A stretch of DNA of 64,000 nt from Actinomadura rupiterrae (lineage in GTDB: Bacteria; Actinomycetota; Actinomycetes; Streptosporangiales; Streptosporangiaceae), in contig NZ_JAMZEA010000004.1 in the NCBI RefSeq assembly GCF_024172125.1, positions 744,001 through 808,000 of the forward strand, read 5' to 3'. Positions 35,049-43,611 of the stretch are shown one piece after another. The notes beneath the pieces are model-generated. The model had not been told where the DNA came from and did no database searches. It saw nothing but the letters and a program-made list of their open reading frames with translations. The translations under genes and the position numbers were made by a program. Numbering within the stretch: position 1 is the first letter of the stretch; every line of letters begins with the position of its first letter.

Positions 35049-35507
35049 ATGACGGAACCGCGCTGGCTCGGCGCCTCCCAGCAACGCGACTGGCGCGCCT
35101 TCGTGGACGGGAGCGTCCGCCTCACCGAGATCATGGACCGCGACCTCAAGACCAAGCACGGGCTGTCGGTCTCGGAGTACGAGATCCTCGTCCGGCTGTC
35201 CGAGGCGCCCGAGCGCAGGCTGCGGATGGCCGAGCTGGCCGAGAACGCCAGCCAGTCCCGCAGCAGGCTGTCCCACACCTGCTCGCGGCTGGAGGCCAAG
35301 GGCCTGGTCCGCCGGGACAACTGCCCGAACGACAAGCGCGGCGTCTACGCCTTCCTCACCGAGGCCGGGTTCGACGCGCTCGACCGCGCCGCCCGCGACC
35401 ACGTCGAGACCGTCCGGGACTACTTCGTGGACGTCATCGACCCCGCCGACCTGGAGGCCATCGGACGCGCCTTCTCCGCCGTCCTCAAACGCATCGAAGC
35501 CGGCTGA
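35049..35507 (+). CDS. MarR-family transcriptional regulator
   Basis: 152 residues, typical length. The winged helix-turn-helix spans about 35-110 (HGLSVSEYEILVRLSEAPER, MAELAENASQSRSRLSHTCS, RLEAKGLVRRDNCPNDKRGV), including the wing DKRG that contacts the minor groove. The flanking helices form the dimer interface. Two matching dyads in the 137-bp intergenic region shared with the pirin gene make autorepression and control of pirin likely. The inducing ligand is unknown. Confidence 0.93.
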   Translation: MTEPRWLGASQQRDWRAFVDGSVRLTEIMDRDLKTKHGLSVSEYEILVRLSEAPERRLRMAELAENASQSRSRLSHTCSRLEAKGLVRRDNCPNDKRGVYAFLTEAGFDALDRAARDHVETVRDYFVDVIDPADLEAIGRAFSAVLKRIEAG

Positions 35508-35547
35508 GCGTCGCCGGCACGTCCCCCGAACCGCTCCGCGACGGTCC

Positions 35548-35940
35548 CTAAAGGCCGAGGCCGGTGAGGAAGCCGACGGAGACCAGGGTCAGGAACCCCC
35601 AGCCGAGCATCATGCCGAAGCCGAACGGGCGCCAGCCGCCGCCGACCTTCCAGGCCAGCAGCGAGCCGAGCCCGAACGCGACGACGATCAGCGCGACGAA
35701 CTGCGGCAGCGTGCTCGGCCGCCGGGACGCCATCAGCGGCGCGTACATCATCATCAGGTCGACGAACGTGAACGTCAGCGCGCCGGCCAGGCCGACCCAC
35801 AGGTCGCGCCGGACGGGCAGCCGCGGCGGCCGCTCCCAGTGCAGGCGCGGCTGGTCGGACGGCGGCGCCTCCACCGAGGACGCCACCGAGAAGATCTCGT
35901 CTTCCAGGCTGGGGGCCTGTTCGTCCCCAGGTTGCGTCAT
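35548..35940 (-). CDS. Small membrane protein, unknown function
   Basis: 130 residues from ATG 35940, preceded by aggggag. The first 40 residues are hydrophilic and acidic (MTQPGDEQAPSLEDEIFSVA). Three hydrophobic segments follow near 48-65, 78-95 and 105-128, with a central WKVGGGWRPFGFGMMLGWGF. I do not recognise the family. It is divergent from a VanY-like peptidase gene (152-bp gap). Confidence 0.75.
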   Translation of the reverse strand: MTQPGDEQAPSLEDEIFSVASSVEAPPSDQPRLHWERPPRLPVRRDLWVGLAGALTFTFVDLMMMYAPLMASRRPSTLPQFVALIVVAFGLGSLLAWKVGGGWRPFGFGMMLGWGFLTLVSVGFLTGLGL

Positions 35941-36092
35941 CGCTCCCCCTCGGACCGGCGGGGGCCCGCGGCCACGGCGTGTCCGCCGGGTTCCGGTCGT
36001 GCGCCGGGCTTCGCGCGCGGGCGCGCCCCTCCCCGCACGGTAGCGAATCCAAGGTCCCACGCGAAGGCCGCCGACCGTGCCATCCTGCTGGA

Positions 36093-36938
36093 ATGCCGCT
36101 CCACCGGACTCCCAGCTCCCGGATCCGTGCCGTCCGCGACCGCGCCGCCGACGCGTCCGAAACCCCGTCCGGGACGAGGCGGACGCGCTCGGACGCGGGC
36201 CGCCGGACCACCGCGCTCGCCACCGCCCTCGCCCTCGCGGCGACCGCCGCGACCGGATGCGGACACGGCTCCTCCAAGCCCGAGTCGAGCGCGTCGTCCG
36301 CGACGCCGCCGACCGTGAACGGGACGGTCGGCACGCCCACGTCCACAAGCTCGCCCTCTATGGACCTCAACCGGTTCCACGCGGAGATCAACGGGCTGAA
36401 GGCCAAGGACCTGCCGAGCTCGTGGCGCTCGGGCTGCCCGGTCGCGCCGTCCGGGCTGCGGATGATCGTGATGAACTACTGGGGCATGGACAACAAGCCC
36501 CACCCGGACGGCAAGCTCGTCGTGAACGCCTCGTCCGCGCGCGATCTGGTGTCGGTGTTCCGCAAGCTGTTCGAGAACAAGTACCCGATCCGCAAGATGG
36601 TGCCGGTGGACGCCTACAAGGGCAGCGACTACGACTCCATCGACGACGACAACACCTCGGCCTTCAACTGCCGGAACGCGACCGGCGCCAGCCACTGGTC
36701 GCAGCACGCCTACGGCTTCGCGGTCGACATCAACCCCTGCGAGAACCCGTACGTCACGGCGGACGGGCATATCGACCACCCGAAATGCGTGAAGTACGGC
36801 GACCGCGACCGGCGCGACCCGGGACTGATCCACGCGGGCGACCCGACGGTCAAGGCGTTCGCCTCGATCGGGTGGGGCTGGGGCGGCTCCTGGAACGGGA
36901 CCCGCGACTACCAGCACTTCTCCGAAAGCGGCCGTTAA
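36093..36938 (+). CDS. M15-family D-Ala-D-Ala carboxypeptidase-like lipoprotein
   Basis: 281 residues from ATG 36093. A basic N-terminal region precedes a hydrophobic stretch and the lipobox-like ALAATAATGCGHGS, so it is probably a membrane-anchored lipoprotein. The catalytic domain (about 95-281) has the M15 zinc motif SQHAYGFAVDINPCENPY (His and Asp ligands) and the downstream His in DYQHFS. Such enzymes trim peptidoglycan stem peptides. The start may lie a little downstream, because about 50 residues precede the signal helix. Confidence 0.88.
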   Translation: MPLHRTPSSRIRAVRDRAADASETPSGTRRTRSDAGRRTTALATALALAATAATGCGHGSSKPESSASSATPPTVNGTVGTPTSTSSPSMDLNRFHAEINGLKAKDLPSSWRSGCPVAPSGLRMIVMNYWGMDNKPHPDGKLVVNASSARDLVSVFRKLFENKYPIRKMVPVDAYKGSDYDSIDDDNTSAFNCRNATGASHWSQHAYGFAVDINPCENPYVTADGHIDHPKCVKYGDRDRRDPGLIHAGDPTVKAFASIGWGWGGSWNGTRDYQHFSESGR

Positions 36939-36946
36939 GCCCCGCG

Positions 36947-37129
36947 CTACATCATCGTGGCGAGCACGACCGCCAGGAGGGCGACCACGGCCACCACGGC
37001 GACGATCCCGACGATCAGCCCGACGTTGCCGCCGGGCGCCGCCTTGGCCGGCTGCTGCTGCCCCTGCGCGACGAAGTTCTGGAACTGGTGCGTCGTACCG
37101 GCCGGATCATTCGGTATCTGCTCTGACAT
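36947..37129 (-). CDS. 60-residue tail-anchored membrane protein
   Basis: A hydrophilic Gln-rich first half (THQFQNFVAQGQQQPAK) is followed by one membrane helix reaching the C-terminus (VGLIVGIVAVVAVVALLAVV). The position convergent with the M15 gene and the small size resemble unnamed actinobacterial tail-anchored proteins. There is no clear ribosome-binding site; the transcript may be leaderless. Confidence 0.6.
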   Translation of the reverse strand: MSEQIPNDPAGTTHQFQNFVAQGQQQPAKAAPGGNVGLIVGIVAVVAVVALLAVVLATMM

Positions 37130-37162
37130 GCGGTGAAGGGTAGTGGATGCCTTCCGCGCGTT

Positions 37163-38032
37163 TCATGCGCTTTCGACTCTTGTCTCCACCACCAGCTCGT
37201 CCCCGGCGTCGGAGAGCTCCAGCCGGACGCGGGCCGTTCCGAGCTGTCCCGTGCGCCGCAGATGGGTGCCGCCGCAGGGCAGCGACGCCTTGCCTTCGGG
37301 CAGGTCACAGCGCCAGAGGCGGCGCGCGGTCAGCTCCTCGGACGGGACGTCCAGCCGGACCCCGGCGTCCGCCGCGATCCACTCCGCGAGCCGCCCGTTC
37401 ACGGCGGTCGTGATTTCGTCGAGCTCGTCGGCGAGTCCCTCGGCGACGAAGCCGCGCTTCCGCAGCGACTTGCCGATCCGGTAGGTGTCGACACTGCCGT
37501 TCGGCACGATCCGGGACCCGGTGATCGCGAGCTGGTCGAAGTCGGGACGGCCCAGCGCGTCCGTCCGGGGCGCGTCCTTGCGCCAGCGGTCCGCGAGCGC
37601 CCCGTTCAGCGCGAGCGCCATCAGGTGGCAGCCGGTGTGCCCGGCCGACAGCGCCCGGCGCCGCACCGGCTCGACGTCCAGCTCGACCACCTCGTCCTCG
37701 GGGACGCGGCGCTCCAGCACGTGGACGACCAGCCAGGCCCAGTCGGGGTCGCCGCGCCGGACCGGGACGTCCTCCCCGGTCAGCAGCGCGCCCCCGGCGA
37801 GCGGCACCGCCCCGGTGACGCAGTCGGCGACCGGCAGCTCCAATTCGTCCCAGCGCAGCACGCCGGTGTCGCCGGGCTGGTCGGGCCAGGCGGTGTCCAG
37901 CGGGTGGAACGGCGTCTCCGCGACGACCACCCCCCAGCCGCCGTCCACCGGCAGGGCGGCGACCACGCGCGACCGCCCGGTGACCGCCCCTGCGGGGAAG
38001 GTCACCGTGGTCGACTCCTTGATGTCCCCCAT
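37163..38032 (-). CDS. AlaX-like alanyl-tRNA editing hydrolase
   Basis: 289 residues. It resembles free-standing editing domains related to the second additional domain of alanyl-tRNA synthetase. The first zinc motif is SAGHTGCHLMALALN (HxxxH) at about 128-142, and the second is LPCGGTHLRRTG (CxxxH) at about 252-262, both intact. These proteins deacylate mischarged Ser- or Gly-tRNA(Ala) in the cytoplasm. The N-terminal 100 residues form the usual beta domain (GWGVVVAETPFHPLDTAWPD, GDTGVLRWDELELPV). The gene is adjacent to, and divergent from, a tRNA-Ser gene. Confidence 0.88.
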   Translation of the reverse strand: MGDIKESTTVTFPAGAVTGRSRVVAALPVDGGWGVVVAETPFHPLDTAWPDQPGDTGVLRWDELELPVADCVTGAVPLAGGALLTGEDVPVRRGDPDWAWLVVHVLERRVPEDEVVELDVEPVRRRALSAGHTGCHLMALALNGALADRWRKDAPRTDALGRPDFDQLAITGSRIVPNGSVDTYRIGKSLRKRGFVAEGLADELDEITTAVNGRLAEWIAADAGVRLDVPSEELTARRLWRCDLPEGKASLPCGGTHLRRTGQLGTARVRLELSDAGDELVVETRVESA

Positions 38033-38107
38033 CTTGCGAAGTTACCAATCGCCCCCGTCCGTCCCGGACGTCGCCCTCGCCCCGCACGCTAAGGTGGGGA
38101 TGCCCCA

Positions 38108-38197
38108 GGAGGCTTCGCCTAGTGGACGAGGGCAACGGTCTTGAAAACCGTCGAGCCGGCACTCCCGGTTCCGTGGGTTCGAATCCCACAGCCTCCG
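38108..38197 (+). tRNA. tRNA-Ser (anticodon TGA)
   Basis: A 90-nt class II tRNA. Acceptor ggaggct (38108-38114) pairs with agcctcc (38190-38196), with discriminator g. The anticodon arm acggt-cttgaaa-accgt gives TGA. A long variable arm is followed by the T arm gtgggttcgaatcccac. CCA is not encoded. Confidence 0.95.
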
Positions 38198-38206
38198 CTT
38201 ATCCGG

Positions 38207-38227
38207 ACCCCCGAATTCCTCGGGGGT
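38207..38227 (+). terminator. Terminator after tRNA-Ser
   Basis: acccccga-attcc-tcgggggt, an 8-bp stem with a 5-nt loop followed by tctcctttt, 10 nt after the tRNA end. Confidence 0.85.
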
Positions 38228-38308
38228 TCTCCTTTTCCCACCGTTCTCCGCCCGACGCTTTGCCCCGCGTTGACGGACCGGTTGAGCCCGCTCCGGAATC
38301 ATCGAACG

Positions 38309-38959
38309 GTGACGAACTCGGGCAAGGGAAGCGGCGGTGCCAACGCCATGGCGCTCGGCGGGCTGCTGTTCCTCCTGCTCCGCCTGCTCGCGATCGCGCA
38401 CTACCACTGGGACGTGGCGTTCGCGCTCGCCGACAGCGTCAACTTCGACGACGTCATCGGCGTGGTCGTCGGGACGTTCCTCGGCGCCGGGGCCGTCACC
38501 GCGGTCATCCTCGCCGTGCTGCTCCCGATCGCCTACCTGCACCACATCCGGCACGTGCGGGACCGCGAGTGGCAGCCGCACCAGCTGGTCATGCTCGGCG
38601 TCCTGACCGGGGTGTTCGCGGCCGCGCTGATCACCCTGCGGGACTGGGTGACGCTGCTGGTCGTGCTGGCGGTCAGCACGCTCTTCGTGCTGATCATGAT
38701 GCGCAGCGGCCCGGCCCGGACCTACCTGGAGAAGGCGTCCGGGCACCTCGGCGTCGCCGTCTGGCTCGGCATGTTCGCGCTCGGGGCGCTCACCGACACG
38801 GTCTGGGTGCCGCAGGAGCGCCTGGGGCTGAAGGACGGCAGCACGGTGGTCGGCTACGTCATGGACGTGCACAGCCCGTACACCGAGGTGCTGACCTCGC
38901 ACGGCCGCGAGATCCGCGTCCTGATGAGCCAGAACGTCGTCTCCCGCGCCGAGACGTAG
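38309..38959 (+). CDS. Multi-pass membrane protein, unknown function
   Basis: 216 residues from GTG 38309 (MTNSGKGSGGANAMALGGLL); ATG 38348 would remove 13 residues and the start is uncertain. Five hydrophobic segments are visible (about 14-32, 45-75, 92-110, 113-130, 145-162). The final 45 residues form a soluble tail (VVGYVMDVHSPYTEVLTSHG, REIRVLMSQNVV) resembling a small beta domain. I do not recognise a named family. Confidence 0.75.
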   Translation: MTNSGKGSGGANAMALGGLLFLLLRLLAIAHYHWDVAFALADSVNFDDVIGVVVGTFLGAGAVTAVILAVLLPIAYLHHIRHVRDREWQPHQLVMLGVLTGVFAAALITLRDWVTLLVVLAVSTLFVLIMMRSGPARTYLEKASGHLGVAVWLGMFALGALTDTVWVPQERLGLKDGSTVVGYVMDVHSPYTEVLTSHGREIRVLMSQNVVSRAET

Positions 38960-39041
38960 CCCCCGGCGAGCGGCCTCCGAAGCCGGGGAAGCGGTCTGCC
39001 GTGCCGAGGAGTGGCCCCGCGGGCCGTGAACGGCCTCCGGA

Positions 39042-39416
39042 TCACTCCTGCGGGACGGCGAAGCCGGGGATCGACGGCCAGCGGACGGTCAGGACCGTCG
39101 AGGGCTCCTCGGCCTGCCAGGAATGGTCGACCTTGTCCCAGACCACGTAGTCGCCGGGCTCGGCGAGCACGACGTCCCGTCCGGGGAACTCCAGCCGGAA
39201 GCGCCCGCTGATCAGGACGAGCAGGGCGGTCCGCTCGTCCCCGACGGCCCACTGCGCGCGGCGCTGCCCGGCAGGGTGCACGCCCCACTTGATCTCGACG
39301 GCCTCGCTGTGCCGGATGTCGCCCTCGGGCTTGAAGTGCCCGAGCAGCCAGCCCCGGTCGCCCGCCGCGTCCACCGGCGCGCGGCCGACGTAGATCCCGT
39401 CTTCCCCGTTCCCCAC
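39042..39416 (-). CDS. Cupin-domain protein
   Basis: 124 residues from GTG 39416. A single cupin barrel is suggested by KWGVHPAGQRRAQWAVGDER (first motif, with His) and RLEFPGRDVVLAEPGDYVVW followed by DHSWQAEE (second motif). The metal-ligand set is incomplete in the first motif, so it may be a non-catalytic sugar- or ligand-binding cupin. Function is unknown. Confidence 0.8.
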   Translation of the reverse strand: MGNGEDGIYVGRAPVDAAGDRGWLLGHFKPEGDIRHSEAVEIKWGVHPAGQRRAQWAVGDERTALLVLISGRFRLEFPGRDVVLAEPGDYVVWDKVDHSWQAEEPSTVLTVRWPSIPGFAVPQE

Positions 39417-39480
39417 GACGAGCGACTCTAGCGCCCGGCGATGAGCACGGGCGCCGGGCTCTGCGTGGGGGCGGCGGGCG

Positions 39481-41844
39481 TCAGGTGGCGGAGGGGCGCT
39501 GCCAGGCGAAGCCGTCGCCGACCACGGCCGCGAGCTGCAGGTACGCCTCGCGGGTGGCGGGGGCGAGCGCCTCCAGCTCCAGCTCGGCGCCCTCCTCCAG
39601 GTGGTCGTCGTAGGGGACGCGGACGACCGCGCGGCACCGCGACTCGAAGTGCGCCTGGAGCTTGTCCAGGTCGACCTGGCTGCGGGTGCGGTTGCGGACC
39701 ATCGACAGCACGACCACGCCGTTCCGGACGAGGTGCCCGTGGTCGTGGGCCTCCAGCCAGTCCAGCGTGGCGCTCGCCGAGCGCGCGCCGTCCACCGAGG
39801 GCGAGCTGACCAGGACGAGCTGGTCGGCGAGCGCGAGGACGCCCGCCATCGCGCTGTGCAGCAGGCCGGTGCCGCAGTCGGTGATGCAGACCGAGTAGTA
39901 CTGCTCCAGGACGACCGCGACGGCCGAGTAGTCCTCGGCGCTGAACGCCTCGCTGACCGCCGGGTCGCGGTCGGACGCGAGAATCTCCAGCCGCGCCTCG
40001 TTCTGCGAGGTGAACGCGCGGACGTCGGCGTACCGGTGCACCCGCTCGCGGTTGTTCAGCAGGTCGCGGACCGTCGCGGCGGTCTCCAGCCGGACCTTGT
40101 CGCTCAGCGTGCCGCGGTCCGGGTTGGCGTCCACCGCGATCACCCGGTCGCCGCGCAGCGACGACAGCATCGAGCCGAGCCCGGTCGTGGTCGTGGTCTT
40201 GCCGACACCGCCCTTGAGCGACATCACCGCGACGCGGTGGTGCCCGCCCGCGACCATCGTCCGGGCGCGCGCGACCAGGTCCTTGCGGCGCAGCTCGGAG
40301 GACGACTCGCCCGGGTGGACGTTGCCCGCGGTCGCCTTGTAGACCGCGCGCCGCCACCCGCCGGACGGCGCGATCCGCCGCTCGCCGAGCAGGTTCTCGG
40401 AGCTCAGGCTCTCCGTGCCCTGCGGCTGCGGCGGGTACCCGGGCTGACCTGGCTGCCCGGGGTGCTGCGGATATCCGGGCTGGCCGGGCTGCGGCGCGTA
40501 GCCGGGCTGGGCAGGGGCGCCCTGCGCGCCAGGCGGCGGGACGACCATCCCGGGATGCCCGCCCTGCTCACCGGCAGGCGGAATCGGAATCCCCTGCGGG
40601 CCCATGCCGGGCCCGTAAGCACCAGGCCCGAACCCGCCATCAGGCCCAGGCCCGAACCCCGGCGCAGGCGCAAACCCGCCCTCCGGACCGGCACCCGGAC
40701 CGCCAGGGGCGAACCCGCCGTCAGGGCCCGGTGCAGGCGCGAAGCCCCCCTCGGGGCCGGGCGCGGGCGCGAAACCGCCCTCGGGACCAGGCTGGAAGCC
40801 GCCCTCGGGTCCAGCGCCGGGAGCGCCCGGCGCGAAACCGCCTTCGGGTCCGGGCGGGGGTGCGAAACCGCCGTCCGGGCCAGGCTGGAAGTTGCTGTCG
40901 GGCGCGGTGCCTGGGGCGCCGGGCTGGAAGCCGCCTTCGGGGCCAGCGGGCGGGCCGCCGGGGGCGAAGCCGCCGTCCGGGCCGGGCTGGAAGCCGTCCG
41001 GCGGCGGGCCGAAGCCGCCTTCGCCAGGGGCGAGGGCGCCTGGGGGCGGGGCGGGGCGGCCGTCCGTGGCGAAGCCGGGGCCGTTCGGGAACGGCGGCTG
41101 GCCGTCCGCGCCGGGCTGCGGCGCGCCGGGGTAGGGGGCGAAGCCGCCGGGCTCGCCGAACTGGTCAGGGCCGGGAGGCGGCGGGACGGGCCCGCCGTTG
41201 CCGGGCGGGTACGGGGCGTCCGGCTGGGGCGGTCCCCAGTTGCCCGGCGCCTGGTCGTTCGGGGTGTAGGGCGGCGGCGGGACGGCCGGGACGCCGAAGG
41301 GCGGCGGGACCTGTCCGTCCGGTCCGGGCATGCCGGGGCCGGGCGCGCCGGGGTAGGGCGCGGGCGGGACGGAGCCCGCCTCGTAAGGCTGGGGGCCGCC
41401 GGCGAAGGGCGGCGGCGCGGCCGCGTACGGCGGCGGCGCGGGCAGGTCGCCGTAGGGCGCGGGCTGAGGCGGCTGGCCGTCCAGGGGAGGCGGCGGGGTC
41501 AGCCACGGGTTCGCATCGTCCGGCCCGGACGGCTGCGGCCCACCGATAGGCCCGGGCGCAGCACCGATAGGCCCGGGTGCAGGGCCGATGGGGCCGGGCG
41601 CGGGGCCGATGGGGCCGGGCGCGGGGCCGGTCGTCTCTGACGCCGGAGTGGTGGGGCCGGGGGCCGGGTAGGTGTCGCTGCCGGGCTGCGGCTCGGCGGT
41701 CTTGTCACCGGACGCGTCGTCCTTGGCCGCGGCGTCGGCGGGCTCGGACGGCGGACGGTCCCCGTCGGCGGCATCACCGCTCATCGCGTCCAGGGAGGCG
41801 AGGCGCTCCTCCAGCGAGGGACCGTCTTGATCGTTCCGTGCCAC
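39481..41844 (-). CDS. ParA/MinD-type ATPase with long Pro/Gly-rich N-terminal region
   Basis: 787 residues from GTG 41844, chosen because gaggggag sits 5 nt upstream; GTG 41850 and ATG 41868 are alternatives. The first 40 residues are acidic, then about 60-510 is Pro/Gly-rich with GPAPGPI and GPEGGFAPGAPG repeats. The ATPase begins near 535: deviant Walker A AVMSLKGGVGKTTTTTGLGS, switch I DANPDRGTLSDKV, and the Walker B-like strand SVCITDCGTGLLHSAMAGVL. This architecture resembles EspI-like MinD proteins associated with type VII secretion in actinobacteria, although no other ESX gene is present here. The Pro/Gly arm may act as a membrane or partner tether. Target unknown. Confidence 0.88.
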   Translation of the reverse strand: MARNDQDGPSLEERLASLDAMSGDAADGDRPPSEPADAAAKDDASGDKTAEPQPGSDTYPAPGPTTPASETTGPAPGPIGPAPGPIGPAPGPIGAAPGPIGGPQPSGPDDANPWLTPPPPLDGQPPQPAPYGDLPAPPPYAAAPPPFAGGPQPYEAGSVPPAPYPGAPGPGMPGPDGQVPPPFGVPAVPPPPYTPNDQAPGNWGPPQPDAPYPPGNGGPVPPPPGPDQFGEPGGFAPYPGAPQPGADGQPPFPNGPGFATDGRPAPPPGALAPGEGGFGPPPDGFQPGPDGGFAPGGPPAGPEGGFQPGAPGTAPDSNFQPGPDGGFAPPPGPEGGFAPGAPGAGPEGGFQPGPEGGFAPAPGPEGGFAPAPGPDGGFAPGGPGAGPEGGFAPAPGFGPGPDGGFGPGAYGPGMGPQGIPIPPAGEQGGHPGMVVPPPGAQGAPAQPGYAPQPGQPGYPQHPGQPGQPGYPPQPQGTESLSSENLLGERRIAPSGGWRRAVYKATAGNVHPGESSSELRRKDLVARARTMVAGGHHRVAVMSLKGGVGKTTTTTGLGSMLSSLRGDRVIAVDANPDRGTLSDKVRLETAATVRDLLNNRERVHRYADVRAFTSQNEARLEILASDRDPAVSEAFSAEDYSAVAVVLEQYYSVCITDCGTGLLHSAMAGVLALADQLVLVSSPSVDGARSASATLDWLEAHDHGHLVRNGVVVLSMVRNRTRSQVDLDKLQAHFESRCRAVVRVPYDDHLEEGAELELEALAPATREAYLQLAAVVGDGFAWQRPSAT

Positions 41845-42014
41845 CGTCACTCCCCTCGGCGCTGCCATTAAACGATCTTTTACCGACATGGACGACGGCA
41901 ACGACCATGAGCAGGATACCGACGCTTCTCACCGCATATCACAGTCGTAGCTCGCCTTTTCCCGGCGGGCGGCGCGCCGTTCCGGCCGGTTCGCCGCCCG
42001 GTAGCGTGAACTTC

Positions 42015-42986
42015 ATGCACGCCATCGTGATTCGTGAGCCTGGAGACGCCGACGTGCTCCAGTGGGACGAGGTGCCCGATCCCACTCCCGGTCCCGGCGA
42101 GGTGCTGGTCGACGTCGCGGCGAGCGCGGTGAACCGCGCGGACGTGCTGCAGCGGCTCGGCTTCTACGCGCCGCCGCCCGGCGCGTCCGAGTACCCGGGG
42201 CTGGAGATGTCCGGCCGGATCTCCGCGCTGGGCGAGGGCGTGACGGGCTGGAACGTCGGCGACGAGGTGTGCGCGCTGCTCGCGGGCGGCGGCTACGCCG
42301 AGAAGGTCGCGGTGCCCGCCGGGCAGCTGCTGCCCGTCCCGCGCGGCGTCGGCATGGTCGAGGCCGCCGGGCTGCCCGAGGTCGCCTGCACCGTGTACAA
42401 CAACGTCTTCATGATCGCGGATCTGCGTCCCGGCGAGCGGTTCCTGGTGCACGGCGGCGGAAGCGGCATCGGGACGATGGCGATCCAGCTCGCGCACGCC
42501 CTCGGCGCCACGGTCGCGTGCACGGTGGGCAGCGAGGCCAAGGCCGAGCGCTGCCGCGAGCTGGGCGCGGACGAGGTGATCAACTACCGCGAGGACGACT
42601 TCGTCGAGCACGGCCCGTTCGACGTGATCCTGGACAACATGGGCGCCAAGTACCTGGCGCGCAACGTGCACGCGCTCGCGGTCAACGGGCGGCTGGTGGT
42701 CATCGGGCTGCAGGGCGGCGCCCGCGCCGAGCTCGACCTCGGCGAGCTGCTGCGCAAGCGCGGCGCGGTGCACGCAACCTCGCTGCGCGCCCGTCCGTTG
42801 GACGAGAAGGCCGAGATCGTGCGCGCCGTCCGCGCGCACGTGTGGCCGCTGCTGGAATCGGGAAGGGTTCGTCCGATCGTGGACCGGACCGTCCCGATGG
42901 CCGAGGCCGCGCACGCCCACCGCCTGATGGAGGACGGCGCGAACGTCGGCAAGATCCTGCTGACCCTGGAAAAACGAGGTGGATGA
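42015..42986 (+). CDS. NADPH:quinone oxidoreductase, PIG3-like MDR family
   Basis: 323 residues from ATG 42015. MDR signatures are complete: AVNRADVLQRLGFYAPPPGA, PGLEMSGRISALGEGVTGW, GDEVCALLAGGGYAEKVAVP and the nucleotide-binding FLVHGGGSGIGTMAIQLAHA. This pattern matches the PIG3/TIGR02824 quinone reductases, NADPH-dependent and zinc-free. It ends 1 nt before the start of bpa, so the two are an operon, an arrangement resembling the mycobacterial order of an oxidoreductase near Bpa. Confidence 0.93.
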   Translation: MHAIVIREPGDADVLQWDEVPDPTPGPGEVLVDVAASAVNRADVLQRLGFYAPPPGASEYPGLEMSGRISALGEGVTGWNVGDEVCALLAGGGYAEKVAVPAGQLLPVPRGVGMVEAAGLPEVACTVYNNVFMIADLRPGERFLVHGGGSGIGTMAIQLAHALGATVACTVGSEAKAERCRELGADEVINYREDDFVEHGPFDVILDNMGAKYLARNVHALAVNGRLVVIGLQGGARAELDLGELLRKRGAVHATSLRARPLDEKAEIVRAVRAHVWPLLESGRVRPIVDRTVPMAEAAHAHRLMEDGANVGKILLTLEKRGG

Positions 42987-42987
42987 G

Positions 42988-43518
42988 ATGAGCGAGCCTT
43001 CGCGCAAGGAGTCGGAGGAGCCGCAGGTCCTGGTGGTCGGCCCGAACGGGATCGCGATCGAGGGCGGTTCGGGCGGCGAGAAGGACGAGAAGTCGGTCGC
43101 CGAGATGGTGGAGCAGCCCGCCAAGGTGATGCGGATCGGCGGCATGATCCGGCAGCTGCTGGACGAGGTGAAGGCCGCGCCGCTGGACGAGGCGAGCCGG
43201 GCCCGGCTCCGCGAGATCCACAAGTCGTCCATCAAGGAGTTGGAGGACGGCCTGGCGCCCGAGCTGGTCGCCGAGCTGGAGCGGCTGTCGCTGCCCTTCA
43301 CCGAGGACAAGATCCCCAGCGAGAGCGAGCTGCGGATCGGGCAGGCCCAGCTCGTCGGCTGGCTGGAGGGCCTGTTCCACGGCATCCAGACCACGCTGTT
43401 CGCGCAGCAGATGGCGGCCCGCGCCCAGCTGGAGCAGATGCGCCGCGCGCTCCCGGCGGGCATGGTCCAGCCGGCCGAGGAGCAGGAGAACCACCGCCAG
43501 TCCGGCCCCTACCTGTAG
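42988..43518 (+). CDS. bpa: Bacterial proteasome activator Bpa
   Basis: 176 residues from ATG 42988, with gaggtg upstream; GTG 42979 is an alternative. The family (DUF2587, Rv3780 of Mycobacterium tuberculosis) forms a dodecameric ring that opens the 20S proteasome independently of ATP. The helical core is recognisable (QPAKVMRIGGMIRQLLDEVK, SRARLREIHKSSIKELEDGL, GQAQLVGWLEGLFHGIQTTL, FAQQMAARAQLEQMRRALPA). The extreme C-terminus reads SGPYL where the canonical docking motif is GQYL; the penultimate Tyr is kept. It implies a host proteasome elsewhere in the genome. Confidence 0.95.
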   Translation: MSEPSRKESEEPQVLVVGPNGIAIEGGSGGEKDEKSVAEMVEQPAKVMRIGGMIRQLLDEVKAAPLDEASRARLREIHKSSIKELEDGLAPELVAELERLSLPFTEDKIPSESELRIGQAQLVGWLEGLFHGIQTTLFAQQMAARAQLEQMRRALPAGMVQPAEEQENHRQSGPYL

Positions 43519-43542
43519 GTCCTTCCGGAGTCGGTAGGCCGG

Positions 43543-43611
43543 ACGCCCGGGAATCCGCGGGTCAGACGACCAGGAATCCGCGGGTCAGGCGCCCGGGAGT
43601 CCGTAGGTCAG
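43543..43611 (-). repeat. 23-bp tandem array anchored at a stop codon
   Basis: Units start at 43543, 43566 and 43589, with a further diverged partial before them and a partial (gcgtccggga) at 43612 inside the coding end. The third unit contains the stop codon (43608-43610) of the leftward HAD phosphatase, and every unit carries the same tcag. Confidence 0.85.
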
